Assembly: GCA_040757775.1 (NCBI GenBank)
Contig: JBFLWQ010000008.1
Location: 1-64,000, forward strand
From: Thermodesulfobacteriota bacterium
GTDB taxonomy: Bacteria; Desulfobacterota; UBA8473
Length of the DNA: 64,000 nucleotides
Direction of reading: 5' to 3'
Under the pieces are notes generated by a model, which was not told where the DNA came from, made no database searches, and saw only the letters and a program-made list of their open reading frames with translations. Position 1 is the stretch's first letter. Every line of letters starts with the position of its first letter. The translations under genes were made by a program, and so were the position numbers. Positions 18,437-27,537 of the stretch are shown here, piece by piece.

Positions 18437-19337
18437 AGAAAAAATATTATTAGACAGCAGCTTATTTTTGCCAAATAACTTTGGAGGACTATCAAGGGAG
18501 TCTAGTGAACTTGATACCTCAAAGGTGGTCATTCTTCCTGTACCATATGACCAAACAGTCTCTTATAGAGCCGGAACAAGGGAAGGCCCAAGGGCTATAA
18601 TTAATGCCTCAGCACATATAGAACTCTATGATCAGGAACTTGATTTAGAGTCCTACAGGGTTGGTATACATACCCTAAAAGAGCTGGAACCGGATATGTC
18701 CGGGCCAGAAGGTATGTTGAAAAGGGTTTACGATATTGTTTCCATCTTTAACGACAAAGAGAAGTTACTGATAATGCTGGGAGGAGAGCATTCCCTGAGT
18801 ATCGGAGCTGTGAAGGCTTTTGCAGAAGAGTATAAAAACTTCAGTGTTCTCCAGCTAGATGCCCATGCCGATCTGAGGGATACTTACTGTGATACCAAAT
18901 ACAATCATGCCACTGTTATGAGAAGGGTAATGGATTATGCATCTACCGTGCAGGTAGGAATCAGGAGCCTTTCCAGGGAAGAGATGGAATTTATTAAAAC
19001 GAAAAGGCTTTCTGTGTTCTTTGAGGAGGATGTTGTGGAGGGAGAAGGATGGATAGATGAAATGATATCCCATCTTTCTCAGAACATTTATATAACCTTG
19101 GACCTCGATGTTCTAAATCCAGGTATTATGCCCTCGGTTGGAACACCAGAACCCGGAGGGTTGAGCTGGCATGACTTATTGAATATTATAAGAAAAGTAG
19201 CAGAAAACAGGAATATCGTAGGGTTTGATGTAATGGAGCTCTGTCCCGTTCCGGGCGTAATTGCACCCGATTTTCTTGCAGCTAAACTCGTCTACAAGAT
19301 GATAGGTTATTCTCTTTTCCTCCATGTAAAAGATTAG
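18417..19337 (+). CDS. speB: Agmatinase / ureohydrolase
   Basis: It hydrolyses agmatine (or a related guanidino compound) to putrescine and urea using two Mn ions. The metal motifs are complete: GGEHSLSIG, DAHADLRD and LDLDVLNPG. The first ATG/GTG/TTG-type start (TTG 18468) has no ribosome site. The frame stays open upstream, and a CTG at 18417 lies nine bases after GGAGG (18403-18407), giving an N-terminus LSLFSSEEKILLDSS. I take CTG as the start (306 aa). It provides putrescine for the DHS-like and AdoMet decarboxylase products nearby. Confidence 0.85.
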   Translation: MSLFSSEEKILLDSSLFLPNNFGGLSRESSELDTSKVVILPVPYDQTVSYRAGTREGPRAIINASAHIELYDQELDLESYRVGIHTLKELEPDMSGPEGMLKRVYDIVSIFNDKEKLLIMLGGEHSLSIGAVKAFAEEYKNFSVLQLDAHADLRDTYCDTKYNHATVMRRVMDYASTVQVGIRSLSREEMEFIKTKRLSVFFEEDVVEGEGWIDEMISHLSQNIYITLDLDVLNPGIMPSVGTPEPGGLSWHDLLNIIRKVAENRNIVGFDVMELCPVPGVIAPDFLAAKLVYKMIGYSLFLHVKD

Positions 19338-19431
19338 ATTTCATCCTAACAGGTTGCATTTCTAAACCCCTGAATTATACCGTCAGGGATAAATATTGGA
19401 CTTGCTCAATCCTTTCTTACAGGCAAAAATA

Positions 19432-19575
19432 ATGAAAGAAAAGAAACCTTTCTGGAAGATGATAAGGATACCCCTTCCCTTAAAGAAGAGCATACCCCTT
19501 TCTACCAAGAAGGGCAAAAAAGGGTATAATAGAAAATATGCCAAGGAGGAAGCAAGGAGGGAATTGGATGAGTAA
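19432..19575 (+). CDS. Small basic protein, 47 aa
   Basis: A short ORF missed by length filters: MKEKKPFWKMIRIPLPLKK, then STKKGKKGYNRKYAKEE, with over a third Lys/Arg. Small basic proteins with an IPLP...KK...Y.R pattern occur in sulfate-reducing Deltaproteobacteria, and this resembles them, but no function is known. No strong ribosome site is seen. It lies between agmatinase and the convergent rhomboid gene. Confidence 0.45.
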   Translation: MKEKKPFWKMIRIPLPLKKSIPLSTKKGKKGYNRKYAKEEARRELDE

Positions 19576-19594
19576 CCGGTAGAAAAGGCAACTC

Positions 19595-20296
19595 CTATTT
19601 CCTGGCCCTATTTCTCCGATAGTGCCTTCTTCGTTTCTTCATTATCATAATGAGGAAAAACCCAGAAAAAAATCCTCCTATATGGGCAAACCAGGCTATA
19701 CCAGCACCTTTAGGGAGCCCAATTTCAGCAAATCCGCTCAATATCTGTATTAATATCCAGTAACCGAGTATGACTATTGCGGGAAGCCTTATGATTTGTA
19801 TGAATATAACAAATATCACAAGGGTTCTGATGCGTGCCTTTGGAAAGAGGAACAGATATGCTCCCATCACTCCTGCGATAGCACCACTGGCACCGATACT
19901 TGGAACCTGGGAATTGATATTGGTGAGTATGTGAAGGAAAGACGCAAGAACCCCGCATACTATATAAAAAAACAGATATTTAATATGACCGAGCACATCC
20001 TCAACATTATCACCAAAGATCCACAGGAAAAGCATATTGCTTATGAGGTGAATCCAGCCACCATGCATGAACATCGCTGTAAAGATAGTCAAAGGCACAG
20101 GAACTAAGGATGAGGGAGGAATATCCACAAAATGGGTAAATTCGTAGGGAACAGTACCCAACCGGAAAAAAAGAGAACTACTCTCCCCTGGCATAAAAAA
20201 GTTTTGATAGATGAAGACATAAATGTTGACTAAGATAAGAGCGGTATTGACAAAGGGGATAGTGCTGGAAGGATTTTCATCCCTTAAGGGAATCAT
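19595..20296 (-). CDS. Rhomboid family intramembrane serine protease
   Basis: This polytopic membrane protease is predicted to cut transmembrane substrates. It opens MIPLRDENPSSTIPFVN, the usual bacterial rhomboid start. HGGWIHLISNMLFLWIFGDNVE carries conserved His and Asn. The catalytic Ser lies in GASGAIAGVMGAY and the catalytic His in AHIGGFFSG. It is 233 aa with about six membrane segments and a basic tail. It is the last gene of the minus-strand run after the TauE exporter and is probably unrelated to sulfur metabolism. Confidence 0.9.
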   Translation of the reverse strand: MIPLRDENPSSTIPFVNTALILVNIYVFIYQNFFMPGESSSLFFRLGTVPYEFTHFVDIPPSSLVPVPLTIFTAMFMHGGWIHLISNMLFLWIFGDNVEDVLGHIKYLFFYIVCGVLASFLHILTNINSQVPSIGASGAIAGVMGAYLFLFPKARIRTLVIFVIFIQIIRLPAIVILGYWILIQILSGFAEIGLPKGAGIAWFAHIGGFFSGFFLIMIMKKRRRHYRRNRARK

Positions 20297-20378
20297 TTAA
20301 CCTCTTGTCTTAAAAATCGATTGCTGATAGCTGTTCTTACAGGAAGGAATTTATGGAAATGGCCTGTTCTATTTTACC

Positions 20379-20804
20379 TTAGTGCCCTACTGCAAGGATA
20401 CCACTGGCTGCCAAGCCAAGGATAATCACTTCCAGCAGAGACATAACTGCATATAATTTGTCGTTATTTTTTAAGAGAACAGGTATAATCGCAATATAGC
20501 AAATGATAGTAATACCAGCAAGGATAACAATCCCTATAAAGTTAGTAAATTCACCATAATTCAACATCCCAAGCCAGTTCCAACCGTCTTTGATATTAGT
20601 AGAAGAAAGATACTCATGGACGTTCATGGTCCAATAGAGACAGATTTTGTCCTTGGGGATATAGGGCTTTACAATGCCTAAAGCATAGATAGCAAAGGTA
20701 ATGAAGAGAATCACAAGACCCAGGTACATCCCTTTTCTCAAAACTTTGGCATAGAGAATCTGTTCAGGTCCTGCCTCTAATGAGGTTTGTGATTTGTCAG
20801 TCAT
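20379..20804 (-). CDS. Integral membrane protein of unknown function
   Basis: A 141-aa protein with three or four hydrophobic segments (about residues 28-47, 84-110 and 116-138) and a periplasm-sized loop with Trp and Tyr between the first two. No domain recognised. It lies 75 bases downstream of the TauE/SafE gene on the same strand, so it may work with that transporter or with the Qmo complex. Confidence 0.6.
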   Translation of the reverse strand: MTDKSQTSLEAGPEQILYAKVLRKGMYLGLVILFITFAIYALGIVKPYIPKDKICLYWTMNVHEYLSSTNIKDGWNWLGMLNYGEFTNFIGIVILAGITIICYIAIIPVLLKNNDKLYAVMSLLEVIILGLAASGILAVGH

Positions 20805-20879
20805 TGTTCTTCTCCTTGAATCTTACCTTATATATACGTTCTTATCTTATAAAAATCGCCTTCCTGGAAGTGTCCTTAT

Positions 20880-21839
20880 TTAAAAGCCTAACCCCTTGCC
20901 CAGTGCTTTGAACCCTGCAAATGCCAGCATGCATATAACTATCCATCGAACAACTGAAGGCCTGGCCACTTTAAGAAGAGGAACTCCTATAAAGGAACCA
21001 ATCATAATTCCTACCAGAGAGGGAACTACTATCATTGGTATAACGCACCCTTTGTTCAAGTATATCCAGGCTGCTGACGTATCAGTGATCGAGAGAAGAA
21101 ACTTACTGGTGGCTACGCTTATCTTCAAAGGAACACCCATTACAAGATTGAGTGCAGGAACGTTAGCCCAGCCAGCCCCAAGGCCAAACATACCGGCCAT
21201 GATACCTATGGCAATGAACAGGGTAAGACCCAGTGGAGTCCGGTGTATTTTCCAGTTAATGACCTGTCCTGTACTTTCCTCCCGGTAGACACCATATATC
21301 CGCAAGGCAGAGGAGAGCATATCAGATTGAGGCACATCTGGGAGTGTCGATTTCTTAGCCGTCAACATAAGGACACAAATGCCAATGATGGTGGCTCCCA
21401 GGGCTGTTTGGACGATATTAGTGGGGAGAGCCAATCCAATCATAGCCCCTATGATAGCACAGGTCGAAGCAATCAACGCTACCGGGATGGCAAGTCTCAG
21501 GCTGGCAAGGTTTAGCCTCAGGAGTCCAGGACCTGCGGCCAGTGCGCCAGCTAGAGCTACTAAAAGACCTGCACCCCTGACAAAATCCAGATGAAAAGGG
21601 AAAAAACCACTGATAATGGGTACAAAAAGAACACCACCGCCAACCCCTCCCAGTACCGCTAAAATCCCCATGACAAGGGTAACTACAAAAAGGGTAACAG
21701 GCCAAAACCACCAGGCATGGGCATTACTTCCTGCACCAGAAGCCTGAGCAGTCACCTCCGCCCAAACAGGATTAACCAGAATAGCTAACCCCAGAAAGCT
21801 GGGAATACCAGTTATCCACCATTTAACACCCTTCCCCAT
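20880..21839 (-). CDS. TauE/SafE family anion (sulfite/sulfonate) transporter
   Basis: This 319-aa membrane protein of the TauE/SafE family shows two similar halves, GILAVLGGVGGGVLFVPII and GIMAGMFGLGAGWANVPAL, each with the glycine-rich helix of the family, and about eight membrane segments. An N-terminal hydrophobic segment ending PVWA may be a signal or first helix. Members move sulfite, sulfonates or other organic anions. It begins one base after the qmoC stop, so it belongs to the qmo transcript, and sulfite or another sulfur anion is a reasonable inferred substrate. Confidence 0.85.
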   Translation of the reverse strand: MGKGVKWWITGIPSFLGLAILVNPVWAEVTAQASGAGSNAHAWWFWPVTLFVVTLVMGILAVLGGVGGGVLFVPIISGFFPFHLDFVRGAGLLVALAGALAAGPGLLRLNLASLRLAIPVALIASTCAIIGAMIGLALPTNIVQTALGATIIGICVLMLTAKKSTLPDVPQSDMLSSALRIYGVYREESTGQVINWKIHRTPLGLTLFIAIGIMAGMFGLGAGWANVPALNLVMGVPLKISVATSKFLLSITDTSAAWIYLNKGCVIPMIVVPSLVGIMIGSFIGVPLLKVARPSVVRWIVICMLAFAGFKALGKGLGF

Positions 21840-21840
21840 C

Positions 21841-22983
21841 TTATCCTCTTATCTCTCTCCCCGAATAACTGGCATAAACCAACGCTACAGTTCGGTAGAT
21901 AAAATGGGCAAATTTTGAGAATGGCAGGTAGGCTATAAGATAGAAGACTAAGATTAGATGGACAAAATATAAAGGATAGGCTAAGGCAGCAACATCGAAC
22001 AGTCTCGTAACTTCCGTAAGTATCCCTGAAATGGCTATCAGATATACCATTATGATAAATACCCAGTCAAGGTATGTACTCCTGCTCTTATCTTCGTCTG
22101 CCTTGAGTCTGTTCGATATTACGAGTGTACAACCTGTAAAGAGAGCAAGAGCTCCAAGGTTTGCCAGGATTTTTATGGGATTTAACTGGTGGAGAGGCAG
22201 CATCTCATGAAGCCCAAGGAAGTATATGCCAAGGAATACGATTCCCGTCACTATTGCCAGGGCTATGAACCCGTAAAAGATCATCATGTGGGCAAGATAT
22301 CTGGGCCTGTTTTCTTCACACTCCTTGAATTTCGAATGTTTAAAAATGTCAACAAGGACCGGAATTACATGAGACTTTACAAAATCCAAAAATGATAGAT
22401 TTTGAGATTCACTGGGGTGGACACCATTCTTCATCCCTTTCCAGAATCTTTTGACTCCTACCACAATAGATACAAAAACCAAGATAGAGACGATGATGAA
22501 AACAGGGTCGACTATTGTATGCGGGACAAACTTTTTAAAAACAATCTCTCCCTGGGGTATATTCAGATGACCGGTAATCCCCATCAAAAAGAGAAACAAA
22601 ACAATGGGAAATGCCAACAGAAGGGGCAAATACCTTCCCTGACTCAAAGCCTTACCTAAAAATCCTGGAAAAGCATAGTGCATAAAGCTATAGTTTCTTA
22701 TCGCGGCGAGGACATCGCCAGGCTTTGCCCCCCGGGGACAGTAGGTAGAACAATCGTTACATTGATAGCAAAGCCATATATCAGGATCGCCCAAGAGCCT
22801 TTCTTTTAGTCCCCAGGAAACCCAGATCATCTCTTTCCTCGGGAAAGGTTTCTTTTCCGGCGTCAGGTTACACACAACAGAGCATGTCGCACATTGAAAA
22901 CACTTCTTAAGTGTATCCCCTCCAAAGCTCACTACCTTTTTGACAAAATTCATATCCGGTTCTATGAGTTGTCTGCCTGCCAT
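21841..22983 (-). CDS. qmoC: Quinone-interacting membrane oxidoreductase subunit C
   Basis: The membrane subunit of QmoABC, which passes electrons from menaquinol toward APS reductase. The N-terminal HdrC-like part has two [4Fe-4S] motifs, CFQCATCSVVC (residues about 28-38) and CYQCNDCSTYCPRG (about 72-85). The C-terminal HdrE/NarI-like half has about six helices with conserved His for heme b. It is 380 aa, the family length. qmoB lies upstream on the same strand after 75 bases. Confidence 0.93.
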   Translation of the reverse strand: MAGRQLIEPDMNFVKKVVSFGGDTLKKCFQCATCSVVCNLTPEKKPFPRKEMIWVSWGLKERLLGDPDIWLCYQCNDCSTYCPRGAKPGDVLAAIRNYSFMHYAFPGFLGKALSQGRYLPLLLAFPIVLFLFLMGITGHLNIPQGEIVFKKFVPHTIVDPVFIIVSILVFVSIVVGVKRFWKGMKNGVHPSESQNLSFLDFVKSHVIPVLVDIFKHSKFKECEENRPRYLAHMMIFYGFIALAIVTGIVFLGIYFLGLHEMLPLHQLNPIKILANLGALALFTGCTLVISNRLKADEDKSRSTYLDWVFIIMVYLIAISGILTEVTRLFDVAALAYPLYFVHLILVFYLIAYLPFSKFAHFIYRTVALVYASYSGREIRG

Positions 22984-23058
22984 TTTTTCACCTCAACGGA
23001 GTTTTAGGTTAAAAGCTAATCCCCCTCACCTTTCACCCTTTGCCTTTTGTCCAACAGA

Positions 23059-25290
23059 CTACATATCCTTATATGGGTTTGGACCGACCTTTTCTATCGT
23101 TTCCATAAAATCATCGAAGATACTCGGCAACTGAGCATATTCATCAATGGATAGTTCCAGTATTTGTACTCTGTCAGATTCAAGGCGAAGTCTGTCCAGA
23201 GTCTCTTTAATCTTTCCCATCCTAACGCTTGCCAGTTCGCTTCCTTTAATATAGTGACACTGGTAGTCATCACCGTGTTTGCACCCTATTAAAATAACCC
23301 CATCTATACCGCTGGAGAGGGCATCGGCAATCCATACGAGATTAACATTGCCTAAACATCTCAATGGTATAACCCTCACATAGGGATTGTAAGAAAGGCG
23401 TTTACGACCTACAATATCCAGGGAAGGATAAGCGTCGTTTTCACATAGAAAGGCTAAGACCCTTGGTTTCTCCTCGTCCTCTTCGGGGACTTCTATAGCC
23501 TTGACCATAGACCCGATAATGTCCACAGAATAATCCTTAAAAGAGATGATCCTCTCCGGACATGACCCCATACATATACCGCACCTTCGACATCTGGTCG
23601 GGTTTGGTAGTGGGTTGCCCTTCTCATCCTCGTTGTACGCGCCAAAGGGACATTCTTCAGTACACCTCTTGCACTGTGTACATCTGGACATATATAACTC
23701 AGGATAGCTCATATCTCCTGCCCTTGGATGGACTGCTTTTCCCTGAGCAGTAAGTTCAACACACTGAATAGCTTTCATTGCAGCCCCTGCTGCATCATCC
23801 GTACAGGCAGCGCCATCCATAGGCTGTCTTACACATCCGGCAGCATAGATACCAGTCCTTCTAGTTTCATATGGAAAACATATGTAGTGAGAGTCAGGAA
23901 ACCCATATATCAAACTTGGCAGTTCCGGTCCCTGCCTGTATTTCAGATTTAAAATATCCGATGGTATAATAAGATCTTTTGGTATCTCTTCTTGTTTTCT
24001 TTCCTCTGAAGCTTCATCAGATTCTTCCGGCTCCAACTCTTTTACCTCTATTCCAGCGGTTGGAACCATACCGGTTGCCAGAACAACCATATCGGCATTT
24101 ATCTGTATCTTATCGCCTAGCAAGGTGTTATCCACATCTATTATAAGACCATTATCAGAATCTTCAGAGACTCCTACTACTTCACCTTTTGTCAGAAAAA
24201 CGCCAGGGTCTTCCTGTATCTTCTTATAAAAAAGCTCAAATTGAGCAGGGGTTCTTATGTCTTTGTAGAGTATGTAAACCTTTGTATCGCTGTCATGTTC
24301 CCTTATATATGCGGCCTGTTTGAGCGAAGTAAGACAACAATACGTGGAACAATACGGCAGGTGATTGCTGTCTCTCGACCCGGCACACTGGATAAATGCC
24401 ACACTCTTAACCTCTTTTCCATCCGATGGACGGGCAAATTTCCCTTTTTTAGCCATCTCTTCTATCATGATATTTGTTACCACATCTGGGCTCTTACCAA
24501 AACCCAGATGTCCTAGTTTTTTGGCATCGTAAGGCTGCCAACCGGTAGCCTCAACTATCGATCCTACCCTTACCGTCTCAGACTTTTCGTCTTGGCTTAT
24601 GGTAACATTAAATAAACCAGGTGCACCTTCCGTCTTCTCTATTTTGGCGCCGGTATATATCCTAATCTTCGTATTGGACTTTACCTCTTTGATCTTTGAA
24701 TCTATTCCCGTATCCTGAAGTTCAAGGTATGGCGGAGTTTTAGGATACTGTTTCCATATCTTAGCCATCCAACCACCTAGCTCTGGTCCCTTTTCAACAA
24801 GAACTACTTCTTTCCCGGCTTTGGCTGCCTCAAGCGCTGAAGTTATTCCTGTTATTCCACCACCCACTACAAGAACTGTTTTATCTATCTCTTCACTAAA
24901 AGGCTCTAGAGGGGCCATTTTTTGTGCCTTAGCGATCCCCATTCTCATATAGTCTTCCGCCAGCATCTGAGTATCTTCATCATTCGGGGAATGACACCAT
25001 ACAACATGTTCTCTTAAATTGATTCTTTCCATACTAATAGCCGTAGGATCGTATAAGAAAACATCGGTCTTTTCTCTGGGAGAACAGGCAGCAATAACAA
25101 CAGTATTAACCCCCTCCTTCTCTACATCACTTCTTATAAGGGAAGAACCTTCCTTGCCACATAACATGGGGTGATTCTTACATATTGGAACTTTGTACTC
25201 AGAACTTGCAACACCGGACAGAGCATCTATGTCAAGAGATTCCCCAATCTCACAACCACAACATATGTAAACCCCGATTTTCTTATCCAT
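23059..25290 (-). CDS. qmoB: Quinone-interacting membrane oxidoreductase subunit B
   Basis: A large HdrA-like flavoprotein of the Qmo complex, 743 aa. FAD binding: VLVVGGGITGITSALEAAK at about residue 150. Two ferredoxin motifs, CTQCKRCTEECPFG and CRRCGICMGSCPER, lie near residues 540-590. The C-terminal ~140 residues are MvhD-like (CLGNVNLVWIADALSSGIDG, then LIGCKHGDDYQCHY). This HdrA+MvhD fusion is diagnostic of QmoB. It follows qmoA after three bases. No in-frame TGA was seen. Confidence 0.93.
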   Translation of the reverse strand: MDKKIGVYICCGCEIGESLDIDALSGVASSEYKVPICKNHPMLCGKEGSSLIRSDVEKEGVNTVVIAACSPREKTDVFLYDPTAISMERINLREHVVWCHSPNDEDTQMLAEDYMRMGIAKAQKMAPLEPFSEEIDKTVLVVGGGITGITSALEAAKAGKEVVLVEKGPELGGWMAKIWKQYPKTPPYLELQDTGIDSKIKEVKSNTKIRIYTGAKIEKTEGAPGLFNVTISQDEKSETVRVGSIVEATGWQPYDAKKLGHLGFGKSPDVVTNIMIEEMAKKGKFARPSDGKEVKSVAFIQCAGSRDSNHLPYCSTYCCLTSLKQAAYIREHDSDTKVYILYKDIRTPAQFELFYKKIQEDPGVFLTKGEVVGVSEDSDNGLIIDVDNTLLGDKIQINADMVVLATGMVPTAGIEVKELEPEESDEASEERKQEEIPKDLIIPSDILNLKYRQGPELPSLIYGFPDSHYICFPYETRRTGIYAAGCVRQPMDGAACTDDAAGAAMKAIQCVELTAQGKAVHPRAGDMSYPELYMSRCTQCKRCTEECPFGAYNEDEKGNPLPNPTRCRRCGICMGSCPERIISFKDYSVDIIGSMVKAIEVPEEDEEKPRVLAFLCENDAYPSLDIVGRKRLSYNPYVRVIPLRCLGNVNLVWIADALSSGIDGVILIGCKHGDDYQCHYIKGSELASVRMGKIKETLDRLRLESDRVQILELSIDEYAQLPSIFDDFMETIEKVGPNPYKDM

Positions 25291-25293
25291 CGG

Positions 25294-26562
25294 CTACCTC
25301 CTTAAAGTACTTTGAATGGCCTTCAGGGCTGCCCCTGTTGCATCTTGAACCGCCCCCGAAACCCCTATGGGTCTCTTGGCACAACCGGCTGCGTATATGC
25401 CTGTCTTAGATGGATCAGGGACTGCAAATCCAAATTCGTCACAAGTTATATTCACAGGGATTTTATCTTCTAACATATTTGGAACTATCCCCGTGGCTAA
25501 AACAACCAGGTCAGCTTTTGTCTTGATCTTCTCACCTGACAGCGTATCTTCCACTTCCACTATAGGGTCTTTTGTAACAGGGTCTTCTTCAACCTTTGCT
25601 ACTTTCCCCTTAATAAGTGTCACGTTTTCATCACTCTGAACCTTTACATAGAAGTCTTCGAATCTTCCAATTGCCCTTACATCTATGTAAAAAATGGTGA
25701 CCTTCGATTCCTGATTCTGCTCCCGTACATATGTAGCCTGTTTCAGAGATGCCAAACAGCATACGGCTGAACAATACGGCAGATGATTCTCATCCCTTGA
25801 TCCGGCACACTGCGCGAATATGACATTCTTGACCTCTTTCCCATCGGATGGCCTTAATATCTTTCCATTTGTAGGTCCATTGGGAGCCGCCAATCTTTCC
25901 ATCATAACATTAGTTATTACATTTTCGTATTTTCCAAAACCCAGATTGTCTATTTTTGAAGCATCATACGGCTTCCAACCAGTAGTAACAACTATAGAAC
26001 CAACTTTTACATTGATAGTCTCGGGCTGCATTTCTAAATCAATAGCGTTGTACTTACAGGCTTCTAAACACTTCTTTGCATCGTCTGTTCCAATAATCTC
26101 AGGGGCTAACACATATTTAAGGGGAAAAGCCATTTGGTAAGGAATATAAGCAGCTTTGGTCTTATTTATCCCCAGGTTAAAATCATCTTCGATTTCTGTA
26201 GCACATACCTTCTCACATTCTCCACAGGCAGTACAGTTATCGTTAACATACCTGGGTTGCACTCTGATTGCCACATCATAATTCCCTTCCTCACCTGAAA
26301 CCGATTCTACCTCTGCCAGTGTAAAGTAATGAAGGTTCGGGTTACGCTTCATCCTCTTGAAGTTTATCTCCAGTCCACAGCTTGGAGGACAGAGTTTTGT
26401 ATAGTATTTGTTTAGTCTGGCTACCCTTCCCCCCAGAAAAGCTTCTTTTTCTACGAGGATGACCCTGTATCCTGCTTCCGCAGCCTCAAGAGCCGTGGTG
26501 AGCCCACTGATCCCCCCTCCGACAACAAGAATATCTTTGTTAAAAACTCCTGTATCCACCAT
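25294..26562 (-). CDS. qmoA: Quinone-interacting membrane oxidoreductase subunit A
   Basis: This HdrA-like FAD subunit of QmoABC has 422 aa. The FAD Rossmann motif ILVVGGGISGLTTALEAAEAG starts at about residue 13. CTACGECEKVC (about 134-144) carries part of an iron-sulfur site, and CAGSRDENHLPYCSAVCC matches the HdrA core. The C-terminus GIYAAGCAKRPIGVSGAVQD is typical. It begins 12 bases after the upstream YkgJ-type gene stop, so that gene is likely cotranscribed. Confidence 0.93.
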   Translation of the reverse strand: MVDTGVFNKDILVVGGGISGLTTALEAAEAGYRVILVEKEAFLGGRVARLNKYYTKLCPPSCGLEINFKRMKRNPNLHYFTLAEVESVSGEEGNYDVAIRVQPRYVNDNCTACGECEKVCATEIEDDFNLGINKTKAAYIPYQMAFPLKYVLAPEIIGTDDAKKCLEACKYNAIDLEMQPETINVKVGSIVVTTGWKPYDASKIDNLGFGKYENVITNVMMERLAAPNGPTNGKILRPSDGKEVKNVIFAQCAGSRDENHLPYCSAVCCLASLKQATYVREQNQESKVTIFYIDVRAIGRFEDFYVKVQSDENVTLIKGKVAKVEEDPVTKDPIVEVEDTLSGEKIKTKADLVVLATGIVPNMLEDKIPVNITCDEFGFAVPDPSKTGIYAAGCAKRPIGVSGAVQDATGAALKAIQSTLRR

Positions 26563-26574
26563 GTCCCTCCTAAC

Positions 26575-27372
26575 TTACGAATTTATGTGATGATTTCTAC
26601 ATTCATCCTTTACTTTCAACGTTTCTTCAAGCATCAAAATATATTTCAGGTATTTGAATCCAAACTTCATCAGTGCTATTTCATCATTCTTTATCTTTGC
26701 GACCTCCTCCTTATCAATTTCAAGGATATCGACCAATTTACTCTCAAATACAAATTTTTTAAATTTATCTATATCATAACTTGCCATATAAAGCATTGCC
26801 TGTTTATTTGAGTCGAGCTTGGAAGACTCAGACGGGTTCCTCCTTAACTGGATCTCTTTCCACTCCTTGTTCATCTCATCATAAAGGTCAGCCCCCTGGT
26901 CAATCCTCCAACTACCTATTGTCCACTCTTTGTCCCCCTGATAACCAAGACAATTTGGATCTCTTATAAAGAAATAAAATTCTTCTTTTACTGGTCCTTC
27001 ATCTGAACCACTTATCATAAGACCTTGACCGACAGGATAATAGCGACAGTTAGAAGGCCGGTCTTCATAAATAGTGCAACCTTCAGATGAAACAAAGGGA
27101 CATCCCACCTCTTTATCATCTTCCATGGTCTTAAGTACTGCATAAGGATGTGAATTCGCTTCATCAATATAGGTGTAGGTGTATTTCTCGAGGAAATCTC
27201 CTGAAGAGATTCCCAACCTATTCTTTATCCTTACTACGTCATATGGGGTAAGAATTATACTGGTACGGCTGCAACATCCGGTAAAACAACTCATGTCACT
27301 ATGACATACGAAATTGAACTTAGAATCCAGTGTGCGTTTAACAGGTTCTACGATACCCATATCCATTAACAT
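26575..27372 (-). CDS. YkgJ-family cysteine-cluster protein
   Basis: This 265-aa protein contains the CxxxCxxCC-type metal-binding pattern of the YkgJ (zinc- or iron-binding) family: CHSDMSCFTGCC near residue 23, CPFVSSEGCTIYEDRPSNCR near 90-110. No enzymatic motif is seen. The function is unknown; it may be a metallochaperone or assembly factor. It lies directly ahead of qmoA and resembles the next gene upstream, so the pair is probably a duplication. AAAGG precedes the ATG by about seven bases. Confidence 0.75.
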   Translation of the reverse strand: MLMDMGIVEPVKRTLDSKFNFVCHSDMSCFTGCCSRTSIILTPYDVVRIKNRLGISSGDFLEKYTYTYIDEANSHPYAVLKTMEDDKEVGCPFVSSEGCTIYEDRPSNCRYYPVGQGLMISGSDEGPVKEEFYFFIRDPNCLGYQGDKEWTIGSWRIDQGADLYDEMNKEWKEIQLRRNPSESSKLDSNKQAMLYMASYDIDKFKKFVFESKLVDILEIDKEEVAKIKNDEIALMKFGFKYLKYILMLEETLKVKDECRNHHINS

Positions 27373-27537
27373 TGATTAAACCTTTCTATCTGACTCTTCA
27401 AGATAAAATTGAACAATTGCCTCAAGCTAATTCTTATAACTCATGAGGTTTAATAACAAAAAAGATATATATTTATTAACCATGGCAAAGTAAGACTAAA
27501 TATATTTAAGGAGACAGATGGAACCCAAATAAAACGC

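Noticed and set aside
23059-25290. Selenocysteine in QmoB (HdrA-like proteins sometimes use it)
   Set aside because: The frame is open without internal TGA; cysteine codons are used at the expected places.
22189-26590. Many + strand open frames opposite the qmo genes
   Set aside because: They are antisense shadows of strongly supported qmoABC and have no homology-like text or ribosome sites.
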